Part shown: one piece after another, positions 39,058 through 45,628 of the stretch
How positions within the stretch are numbered: position 1 is the stretch's first letter
How the letters are laid out: every line of letters begins with the position of its first letter
DNA from: Calditrichota bacterium
Lineage (GTDB): Bacteria > Calditrichota > Calditrichia > Calditrichales > Calditrichaceae
Direction of reading: 5' to 3'
Length of the DNA: 64,000 nt
NCBI GenBank assembly: GCA_003854985.1
Contig: RQOG01000006.1
Coordinates: forward strand, 1-64,000
Notes under the pieces: generated by a model
What the model saw: only the letters and a program-made list of their open reading frames with translations
Told to the model about the DNA's origin: nothing
The model's database searches: none
Made by a program: the position numbers and the translations under genes

Positions 39058-39537
39058 ATGTACATGCATAAAAATGAGAATTTATATCGACGTTTAATTT
39101 CTGAAACTATTGATCTGATTTTATGTATGATTTTAGCAATTCTATCATATTATTTTTCTACGATTAAATCAGAAATTCTAAATTTAAACATAGTTCATCT
39201 TTTATCATTTTTCTATTTTTTATATGGAATTAGTTTGACATTTTTGAGTAATGGAATGAGCATTGGTGATAAAATAACTCGAATTGAATTAATAAGGACA
39301 AAAACAGGAGAAAGATCAAAGTTAATTTTTTTATTTAGAGTAATAGTTAAAGCTATTTCAATTTATTTAATAGCTGATATTCAATATATTAACTACATAA
39401 CCATATTAATTATACTTTTTTTATTTTTTCCAATTAAATTAAAATCTGGAAAAAACATATACTATTCTAATTTAAGTTTACTTACAAAAGCAGATTTTAG
39501 AAGGCAAAATATATCAGCAAACAGGCTTTTTGGTTAA
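39058..39537 (+). CDS. RDD-like small membrane protein, candidate immunity gene of cassette A
   Basis: A 159-aa protein with four to five hydrophobic helices. It resembles RDD family membrane proteins: an N-terminal RRLISETIDLILCM, then LSNGMSIGDKITRIELIRTKTGERSK, then an Arg-containing helix. It lies 33 nt after cassette A, is strongly AT-rich like the tip, and sits where rhsI immunity genes sit. A membrane immunity protein would suit a tip that acts on the inner membrane. That assignment is inferred. Confidence 0.6.
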   Translation: MYMHKNENLYRRLISETIDLILCMILAILSYYFSTIKSEILNLNIVHLLSFFYFLYGISLTFLSNGMSIGDKITRIELIRTKTGERSKLIFLFRVIVKAISIYLIADIQYINYITILIILFLFFPIKLKSGKNIYYSNLSLLTKADFRRQNISANRLFG

Positions 39538-39647
39538 TATATTCTTATGGAATATAAATATAGTCTTTTGGCGAAGCCATTCCTGTGGAGGAAAATACGT
39601 TCTTTGAAATAAATTAATTACAACAATAGCCCTTTGGCATGACCATG

Positions 39648-39822
39648 ACTAACCGCAGTTACAATAGAGGCAATACCGATGCGCTGTATAAATGTAGCGG
39701 GAAGGAACTGGACCAGGAAGTTTTAGCCGTCGGGAATTTGGAGTGCCTGCCCCTTTTGGGGGTATTACTTCGGCGCCAGGTACTACGACCCGGAAATCGC
39801 GAGGTGGCTCACAATCGATCCT
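39648..39822 (+). pseudogene. 5' fragment of Rhs cassette B, out of frame with its tip
   Basis: The frame from ATG 39648 reads NTDALYKCSGKELDQEV, then the inserted LAVGNLECLPLLGV. The downstream YYFGARYYDPEIARWLTIDPM (39763 onward) lies in the +1 frame. The shift falls in CCCCTTTTGGGGG of the palindromic insertion. In cassette C the same junction stays in frame. Either a recent length change in the G or C run broke the gene or the tip is expressed from an internal start. Confidence 0.6.
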
Positions 39823-40509
39823 ATGACTAATAAAGCGCCAGATATGACTCCATATCATTATACTCATAACAATCCTATTAATAGAATTGATCCGGATGGA
39901 AAAAATGATCCTTGGGCAATGGCAATTGCAAACAGATACCGTATGGCTGAAGAAGGAACAATGAGTTATGAAACACTGGAAGCAGTAACTGAAGGTGAAA
40001 CCGAAGCTGCTAGGACTATTATAGAAGTAGGAGCAGATACTTACGGTGATGCTTGCGAAGTGGCTACTGGATATACTATAACAGGCCAAGAAGGAAGTAG
40101 AGCAACAGCAGCAGTGGCTTTAGCTGTACCATTTGTAAGTTCAGCAGTAGTAAAAATGGTAGGTGGATTCCTTAAGAGTCTGTTTAAAGGAGCGGAGAAG
40201 ACAGAAACAGTTCAAAGAGTTATGTCTAAGGCTGAGGCCGTTGCAACTAAGGAAACAGGACTGGTTAGGGGTGGTCGTGAAGGCACACATTTTGTGACAG
40301 ATGCTGCAAACTCAAATGCGAATAGAGCTAGACAAAGATTAGCTTTACCTAGTAAGCCTGAAGTTAAAGCTACTATGGAGGTACCAGCAGGGAGTTTTTC
40401 CAAACCTACAAAAGTCCAACCAGCCAATAATATGCCTGGGGGAGGTACAGAAAGGACAGCAACAGGAAATATACCGGCAAAAATTGTAAAAGAAGAAGAA
40501 TTAAAATAA
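39823..40509 (+). CDS. Rhs cassette B: TreTu-like ADP-ribosyltransferase toxin tip
   Basis: A 228-aa frame covering the Rhs core end (TPYHYTHNNPINRIDPDG) and a tip. Its last ~95 residues carry RVMSKAEAVATKETGLVRGG, GTHFVTDAANSNANRARQRL and MPGGGTERTATGNIP. That pattern matches the TreTu family, Rhs-borne ADP-ribosyltransferases that modify elongation factor Tu and stop translation (known from Salmonella and relatives). A linker with a hydrophobic patch (AVALAVPFVSSAVVKMVGGF) precedes it. The ATG at 39823 has no good ribosome binding site; the original gene ran in from the frameshifted fragment upstream. The tip itself is uninterrupted. The next gene is the likely immunity protein. Confidence 0.75.
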   Translation: MTNKAPDMTPYHYTHNNPINRIDPDGKNDPWAMAIANRYRMAEEGTMSYETLEAVTEGETEAARTIIEVGADTYGDACEVATGYTITGQEGSRATAAVALAVPFVSSAVVKMVGGFLKSLFKGAEKTETVQRVMSKAEAVATKETGLVRGGREGTHFVTDAANSNANRARQRLALPSKPEVKATMEVPAGSFSKPTKVQPANNMPGGGTERTATGNIPAKIVKEEELK

Positions 40510-40529
40510 TAAAATAGGTTAAACACTTT

Positions 40530-40883
40530 ATGGAAAAACTTATAAACAAAGAAGTTTATATAATGATTAGCGACCCATGGGAATTTGGTTCACATTTTGG
40601 TTGTGGACCATTTAAATGCATAATCAAATCGACTAAGGACAACAAAATCTTATTACAATTATTCGAAGCAATAGAGTATAATAAAACCACTATAGAATTT
40701 TTAATTGCACAATCAAGATACGGTTTTGATATATATGATGAATTGATAAAAGAAAAAAATCCTGTTACATCTTTTACTAGAATAAGTAAATCTGCTTATG
40801 AAAGTAGTAATCCGTTTGATTTATCTTCATGGCGAGGAGGATTAGCATTTTTAGGTACATTGCATTTAAAAAAACCAAAATAG
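40530..40883 (+). CDS. Candidate immunity protein for the TreTu-like tip
   Basis: A 117-aa soluble protein, mixed alpha/beta in appearance, 20 nt after the toxin tip on the same strand. I cannot name its family. Position, size, lack of a signal peptide and AT-rich composition fit a cytoplasmic immunity protein that would block the tip's ADP-ribosyltransferase. Confidence 0.6.
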   Translation: MEKLINKEVYIMISDPWEFGSHFGCGPFKCIIKSTKDNKILLQLFEAIEYNKTTIEFLIAQSRYGFDIYDELIKEKNPVTSFTRISKSAYESSNPFDLSSWRGGLAFLGTLHLKKPK

Positions 40884-41533
40884 ATACAAAGTATAAAAAT
40901 TACGATTTTATGATCTGTTACTAATGAGTCAGTTTAAATAAATATTTTATATAGCAATTTACTGGGTTGAAAATAAGCCCACTAGCTTGTATTTAAAATA
41001 AGCAAAAGCCCTTTGCCCCTTTTCTCGAAAGGGACAAGTAGATAACATTTTTTATATGTTTATATCCCCCTGTCATATAAAAAAGAGTTATTAAAACTAC
41101 TCTACAAGTTTGCTGGTATTTTATTCAACAACGTAGCCGGCGGTTTTCCACAATTCTGTTTTTCTGCTTAACGTGCGTGTATCGGGTTATAGCCGGGATT
41201 ATCTGATCCATCCGTCAGCCTGCCGGCTGACACCTTCCCTTAATCAAAAGGGAAGGGTTTTCTTGTACAAGTTTTTTCTTAGCGCTCTTCGTGTCCTTCG
41301 TAGTTTTCTTAATCTTTGTATATCACGTAAGTGTAAATTCCTCAGCGGCAGGCAGTTTAAAATGTCTCAGGGCTTTATCTTTACTTTAAACCAGCCGACG
41401 GTTTGGTTTATTATTTTCACTGCTGGTTCATGCAATTCACTTATTTATCCAGTTTTTATTCAAAACATTTATAATAAAATAGTGGAATTTTAAAACATAA
41501 AATTATATTTTTACTTATTAATGGAGGTCATAA
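40884..41533. other. Intergenic region with hairpin and repeat unit R1
   Basis: 650 bases without a convincing gene. A hairpin-like CCCCTTTTCTCGAAAGGGAC lies near 41017-41036, and repeat unit R1 fills 41131-41394. An open frame within R1 is repeat-derived. Confidence 0.6.
41131..41394. repeat. ~240-bp repeat, copy R1
   Basis: Landmarks in order: CCGGCGGTTTTCCACA, CTGCTTAACGTGCGTGTATC, the hairpin GTCAGCCTGCCGGCTGAC, the hairpin CTTCCCTTAATCAAAAGGGAAG, TTCGTGTCCTTCGTAGTTTTC and GGGCTTTATCTTTAC. The same order is seen in R2 to R5. Confidence 0.8.
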
Positions 41534-41725
41534 ATGGCAGATACAATCAAAGATAAAGTAAGAGATGTTTTAAACCGTTTACCGGATAACTCTACATTGG
41601 ATGATATAATCCATGCTCTATATGTACAGGCCAAATTTGAGCATGGGGATAGAGAAATTGAAGCCGGAAAAGGTATACCGCACGAAGAAGTAAAAAAAAG
41701 ACTGTTCGATAAATGGGTAAAATAA
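41534..41725 (+). CDS. Antitoxin of a ParE/RelE-type toxin-antitoxin pair
   Basis: A 63-aa protein (MADTIKDKVRDVLNRLPDNS ... GIPHEEVKKRLFDKW). The helix TLDDIIHALYVQAKFEHGDREIEAGKGIPHEE is typical of short antitoxins that partner RelE/ParE toxins; no DNA-binding domain is evident. Strong ribosome binding site (TGGAGGTC). It overlaps the toxin gene by 13 nt, the usual coupling in type II pairs. Confidence 0.8.
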   Translation: MADTIKDKVRDVLNRLPDNSTLDDIIHALYVQAKFEHGDREIEAGKGIPHEEVKKRLFDKWVK

Positions 41726-42003
41726 TCTGGTCTCCAACAGCATCCGAAGACCTTGATTTAATCGCTTTGTATATTTCACGCGATTCCGTTGACAGAGCTG
41801 CGCTTTTTATAACTAAAGTAATACACCAGGTAGAGAAATTGCATGATTTTCCGGGTACGGGCAGAGTGATACCGGAAATGTCTGATGAAAATTGCCGGGA
41901 ACTTATTTATGGTAATTACCGGATTATGTATCGGATAATGCCTAATAAGGATATAAGAATAACCGGCGTTATTCATGGCGCCAGGAACTGGCAACCGGAG
42001 TAG
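41713..42003 (+). CDS. ParE/RelE-superfamily toxin
   Basis: A 96-aa protein with the ParE pattern: IIWSPTASEDLDLIALYISRDS at the start, then FPGTGRVIPE, CRELIYGNYRIMYRI and VIHGARNW at the end. Members inhibit gyrase (ParE) or cut mRNA on ribosomes (RelE); the long helical N-terminal hairpin favours ParE. It sits between Rhs cassettes B and C and between repeat units R1 and R2, so it may travel with the island and stabilise it. Confidence 0.85.
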   Translation: MGKIIWSPTASEDLDLIALYISRDSVDRAALFITKVIHQVEKLHDFPGTGRVIPEMSDENCRELIYGNYRIMYRIMPNKDIRITGVIHGARNWQPE

Positions 42004-42360
42004 ATTTCATCACTAAAAATTATAATCACCGGCTTAAGCCATTTAAAATAGCCCCAAGGCTTTATCATTACTGTGTCTCTTTTCCATAAATCTTTTTTTT
42101 GGGATAATGCGCATATATCGAGTTATAACATAGATTGTTTGACCCATCCGTTCAGTCAGCCGGCTGACCCCTTCCCTTAATCAAAAGAGAAGGACTTTCT
42201 TGTGCAGGTTTTTTCTTCGCACTCTTCGTGTTCTTCGCAGTTTCCTCAGCATGTCAAACAGAAATGCCGCGGCAGGCGGTTTAAAAAGCCACGGGCTTTA
42301 TCTTTAATACGGCGTTGGTTATATTTACAAAAAAACGATCTTTGACAAAAGTATTCTCCC
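42004..42360. other. Intergenic region with repeat unit R2
   Basis: Outside the repeat unit (42081-42308) nothing is recognisable. The last ~50 nt (TTTGACAAAAGTATTCTCCC) lead directly into Rhs cassette C. Confidence 0.55.
42081..42308. repeat. ~240-bp repeat, copy R2
   Basis: A more diverged copy: TTTCCATAAATC, then TCAGCCGGCTGACCCCTTCC, TTAATCAAAAGAGAAGG, TTTTTTCTTCGCACTCTTCG and CGGGCTTTATCTTTAA in the same order as R1. It lies just upstream of cassette C. Confidence 0.7.
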
Positions 42361-43227
42361 ATGGTTCAAACAACACGGTCAACCCGGGTGATTTATAAAA
42401 GTACTCTCCGCAAGGACTCCTTTCGGAGCGGCAAGGAACTTGACCAGGAAGTTATGGCCGGCGGGAATTTGGAGTGCCTGTCCCTTTTTTGGGAGTACTA
42501 TTTTGGCGCCAGGTACTATGATGCTGAAATTGGAAGGTGGATGTGCGTGGATCCTATGGCTCACAAAGCTCCTACCTTAAGTCCTTATGTTTATTGTTCA
42601 AACAGCCCTTTAAACAGAATTGATCCAGATGGTAGAGGTGATTTTTGGAATGATCTTTCGATTGCAGTTCGTACATTAATTTTAGAAGTTAGTTCAACGA
42701 CAACTACAGCTCTTCAGTTGGCAACTCAAGTTAATGTACAAGTTGGTAGTGCGAGTTTTGAAGGCAATGGTAGAGAGTTTGTACAGATGACGCAGCAAGC
42801 TCTTGATGATGAAATTAGATCAAATTTACCATCAGAAGAACAGGCTGTAAATTTCCTTGATGACGTTTCACAAGCGGCAGATGATGGAAATATGGTTGCA
42901 GGACCTATAGCTGTCACTACAGGTGCAATAACTATTGTGGGTGAAATAACGGGCGGCGTTTCCGTCGGATTAAGTGCAGTTTCAGTTGTAGCTGATGCTA
43001 CAAAAGCTGTAATTACTGGTAAATCCGAGGACTATATAAAAGCTGGTACTAATGCAATAATCAATAGTATATGTAATACTGGTTCAAAAATAGTTACTAA
43101 TTTGGAAAAAGGTGCTGATAAAAAAATATTAAAACCGATAATGGATGGGATTTCAAATACTTTATCAACAGGTGTAAATAAAGTAACTAACGAAGCCTTG
43201 AAAAAAGATAATGCTGAAAAAAAATAA
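42361..43227 (+). CDS. Orphan Rhs C-terminal cassette C with unknown tip
   Basis: A 288-aa frame with the best-kept Rhs core of the three: SGKELDQE, the inserted VMAGGNLECLSLFW, YYFGARYYDAEIGRWMCVDP, then PYVYCSNSPLNRIDPDG. The tip of about 210 aa that follows is rich in Ser, Thr, Ala and Val. A Gly-rich hydrophobic stretch (GPIAVTTGAITIVGEITGG) could enter membranes, and the end is Lys-rich (NEALKKDNAEKK). I know no family for it. It is open throughout. Two insertions lie in the core (the shared palindrome and the hairpin at 42406-42428). It lacks any shell, so delivery would depend on recombination into a full Rhs gene elsewhere. Confidence 0.7.
   Translation: MVQTTRSTRVIYKSTLRKDSFRSGKELDQEVMAGGNLECLSLFWEYYFGARYYDAEIGRWMCVDPMAHKAPTLSPYVYCSNSPLNRIDPDGRGDFWNDLSIAVRTLILEVSSTTTTALQLATQVNVQVGSASFEGNGREFVQMTQQALDDEIRSNLPSEEQAVNFLDDVSQAADDGNMVAGPIAVTTGAITIVGEITGGVSVGLSAVSVVADATKAVITGKSEDYIKAGTNAIINSICNTGSKIVTNLEKGADKKILKPIMDGISNTLSTGVNKVTNEALKKDNAEKK
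42406..42428. repeat. In-frame hairpin insertion before SGKELD
   Basis: CTCCGCAAGGA-C-TCCTTTCGGAG forms an 11-bp stem with one mismatch and a 1-nt loop. With its edges (42400-42426) it adds nine residues (STLRKDSFR) between YK and SGKELD without breaking the frame. Confidence 0.65.
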
Positions 43228-43238
43228 ATTAGTGTAAT

Positions 43239-43442
43239 ATGGAATCAAAAATAATCGCATATATTTTATTCATCGTAGGTGGTTTTTTTGCACTATTACA
43301 TGAGTATTATTACAGAAAATCTATAAAAATTGATAAAAGTGAAAAAAGCATAGGTAGAAATATGTTATCGTGGGCTATTTATTTATATTTAATTTTTACA
43401 TTTTATGTTATTATTAAACTTTTTCTTTTGTTATTATCATAG
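43239..43442 (+). CDS. Small two-helix membrane protein after Rhs cassette C
   Basis: A 67-aa protein with hydrophobic helices at about 4-20 and 43-65 and a Lys-rich loop. It begins 11 nt after cassette C. The ribosome binding site is weak. It may be an immunity protein against a membrane-active tip; family unknown. Confidence 0.5.
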   Translation: MESKIIAYILFIVGGFFALLHEYYYRKSIKIDKSEKSIGRNMLSWAIYLYLIFTFYVIIKLFLLLLS

Positions 43443-43459
43443 ATATAGAGGAATATATA

Positions 43460-44215
43460 TTGTTTAATATTGTATTCAATATATTTTTTATTGTGGGCCT
43501 AGTATATTTCTTTATTTATTACTCAGAACTCAAGATGTTTTTATCTAAACTTTTTGAAATATTAGGCATTGTTTTCATTATTTATGGAATAGATTGGTTT
43601 TGGAAAATATTTTATTTTGGTGTTGATGTAGAAATTAGAAAATTTATAATAGACATATTAATTTTTGGGAGAAATTTAATTCTAGGAAGTGTTGGTATCT
43701 TTTTTTTGAATAAAAAAGGATACTTAACATTGCCCCTGTATCTAAATTTTAAATATGAAAAAGAAAATTTATCTTCTTATGTCTTTCCTATTTTCATTTC
43801 AATTTTCTTACTATTTTTAATAACAATAGCATTATTGATTTTAAGTTCTTCACCAATTTTAAATGCAAATGATATTAATTTTTCTATTATTATTGATAGC
43901 ATTAATCGATCGATAATTGTTGCAACTGGAGAAGAAGTTTATTTTCGGTTATTTCTACAATCGCTTTTAATTTATTGGTTTTCTTATTTAAAGATTGGCA
44001 ATTTTTTTTCAATAATAGTCGTTTCATTACTATGGGCTTTAACCCACGCTGGTATAATAGAATCGGGAGGATTGAAATTTATACAAATATTTCTATTTGG
44101 TATCATATTGGGAATTCTAATGTATAAACGTGGTTTTGAAAGCTGTCTTTTTGTGCATTTCATTTTTAATCTCTTAAGCTACTTGTTTTTAGGTAGTTTT
44201 AGGGTAATTTCATAA
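43460..44215 (+). CDS. CPBP-family intramembrane metalloprotease
   Basis: A 251-aa protein with about seven transmembrane helices and the CPBP (Abi, CAAX protease and bacteriocin-processing) motifs. EEVYFR near 155 supplies the glutamates and arginine, and two His occur later (ALTHAG and FVHFIFN). Members process or confer self-immunity to bacteriocins. Its place behind an orphan Rhs toxin tip fits immunity. The start is TTG with GAGGA before it. It is very AT-rich, like the other cassette genes. Confidence 0.8.
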   Translation: MFNIVFNIFFIVGLVYFFIYYSELKMFLSKLFEILGIVFIIYGIDWFWKIFYFGVDVEIRKFIIDILIFGRNLILGSVGIFFLNKKGYLTLPLYLNFKYEKENLSSYVFPIFISIFLLFLITIALLILSSSPILNANDINFSIIIDSINRSIIVATGEEVYFRLFLQSLLIYWFSYLKIGNFFSIIVVSLLWALTHAGIIESGGLKFIQIFLFGIILGILMYKRGFESCLFVHFIFNLLSYLFLGSFRVIS

Positions 44216-44511
44216 AACTAATATGAGTAAATGTTGTTATAGTGATTCGATTACAACTCTGTGCAAGTTTGTATGAAGAGCAATATTTAATACAAAGAAG
44301 GGCATTTCCAAAGAATAGAAATTGGGATTGTAATCCCTAATATACTCGTTAGTTGTCAAAATAAAGCATAAAATATATTTTATGAGACTATGTTTTAAAT
44401 CTGAATAAATACTTATTCTTTTAACGAATTTATCAAACAGAATTGAAATTTCCTTTAATGCCTCACCGTGAGATCAGCCCTGGGCACCGCGAATAACTAT
44501 TACACATAATC

Positions 44512-44838
44512 AGCGACGTATCCGGTGTTTTTTCACAAATCTGTTTTCCTGTTTAACTTGCGTGTATCGGGTTGTAGTTGTCTGACCCATCCGTCAGTCT
44601 GCCGCCTGCCATCTTCCCTTAATCAAAAGGGAAGGTTGTTGTACTATTTTTTTCTTCGCGCCCTTCGTGTCCTTAGTGGTTTCCTTTGCATTTTTAAATG
44701 TATCCCTCCGGTGAAGTACATCTTTTTTAATGAGAAGAAGATGCGTAACGTTTCCTTAAAAATCAAAAGGAGGTTTTTACACTTAACTTGTAACTGGGTG
44801 TTAAAAAGAAATGAAAATTCACCTGGCTTTATCTTTAC
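44512..44838. repeat. ~240-bp repeat, copy R3 (interrupted)
   Basis: It starts CCGGTGTTTTTTCACAAATC and keeps CTTCCCTTAATCAAAAGGGAAG and CGCCCTTCGTGTCC. About 130 nt of unrelated sequence lie before the final GGCTTTATCTTTAC. It therefore looks like a unit with an insertion. Confidence 0.65.
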
Positions 44839-45074
44839 ACTGGTGGTTTTCTAAAATTCTGTTTTTCTGCTTAACGTGCGTGTAGCGGGTTGTAGACGGG
44901 GTTGTCTAACCCATCCATTCAGTCAGCCGACTGGCACCTTCCCTTAATCAAAAAGGAAGGCGTTTCTTGTGCAAGTTTTTTCTTCGCGCCCTTCGTGTCC
45001 TTCGTGGTTTCCTTGGCATATCAAACAAAAATACGGCGGCAGACGGTCTAAAAAAAATCCGGGCTTTATCTTTA
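44839..45074. repeat. ~240-bp repeat, copy R4
   Basis: A complete unit from GGTGGTTTTCTAAAATTCTG to GGGCTTTATCTTTAA with all landmarks. It directly follows R3 and is directly followed by R5. Confidence 0.8.
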
Positions 45075-45075
45075 A

Positions 45076-45328
45076 GTTTGCACTTTTCCACAAATTTATT
45101 TTTCTGGTTAACATACGTGCATCGGGTTGTAGCCGGGATTATCTGACCCGTCCGTCAGCCTGCCGGCTGACACCTTCCCTTAATCAAAAGGGAAGGTATT
45201 GCTTGTGCAAGTTTTTTCTTCGCGCCCTTCGTGGTTTTCTTAGCATTGGTATATCACGTAAGTATAAATCCCCGGCGGCAGGCAATTTAAAATGCTCCGT
45301 GCTTTATCTTCACGCCGGCGGTTTTCCA
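45076..45328. repeat. ~240-bp repeat, copy R5 and start of R6
   Basis: R5 spans about 45076-45312 with all landmarks. It is followed without a gap by CCGGCGGTTTTCCAC, the head of another unit, showing a tandem head-to-tail layout. Confidence 0.8.
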
Positions 45329-45334
45329 CTACAC

Positions 45335-45362
45335 GTCATTCCGTGCTTGATACGGAATCCAG
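45335..45362. repeat. GTCATTCCG...CGGAATCC palindromic repeat
   Basis: GTCATTCCGTGCTTGATACG, then GAATCCAG, is a hairpin (ATTCCGT / ACGGAAT) of a type common between genes in many bacteria. It interrupts repeat unit R6. Confidence 0.7.
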
Positions 45363-45628
45363 TCAAAAAGGAAAGTAGATTCCTTCTTTGCGCTGGTAAA
45401 CGCATCCGACCTTTGGCATGATCGAAAAAATGACAGTATAATCGGTGAAACGAAGATTAGGTCATCTCTTGCTTTACCGTATGGGGAGATACGTAATCCA
45501 ACCGCCTGTTGGCATCATATAATAAAATTGGTTTGAGGTGGCAATACATATTCTCTTTTTTATATATTACTGGAAATTGGAAAAATCGATATAACAAAAA
45601 CGGTTTATTCCTATAGGGAGGTGAAAGC

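Larger units (their letters stand above)
44216..45628. other. 1.4-kb repeat region between the Rhs island and the sensing operon
   Basis: No real gene. 44216-44511 shows nothing recognisable. R3, R4 and R5 then run head to tail, and the start of a sixth unit is cut at about 45328. A hairpin element follows at 45338-45358. 45360-45628 holds the promoter region of the downstream operon; TATAAT occurs at about 45518-45523 but no good -35 box is seen. Confidence 0.65.

Noticed and set aside
41173-41493. Open frame of 106 codons inside repeat R1, with similar translations at 44525-44854 and 44969-45421 (shared 'SACRLTPSLNQKGR')
   Set aside because: The similarity follows from the DNA repeat. The copies shift frame relative to each other by indels, start and end at different points, and have no ribosome binding sites.
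45505-45530. Possible sigma-54 promoter TTGGCATCATATAATAAAA before the solute-binding protein gene
   Set aside because: The -12 GC is missing at the required 10-nt spacing; TATAAT within it fits a sigma-70 -10 box better, though no -35 box is clear.
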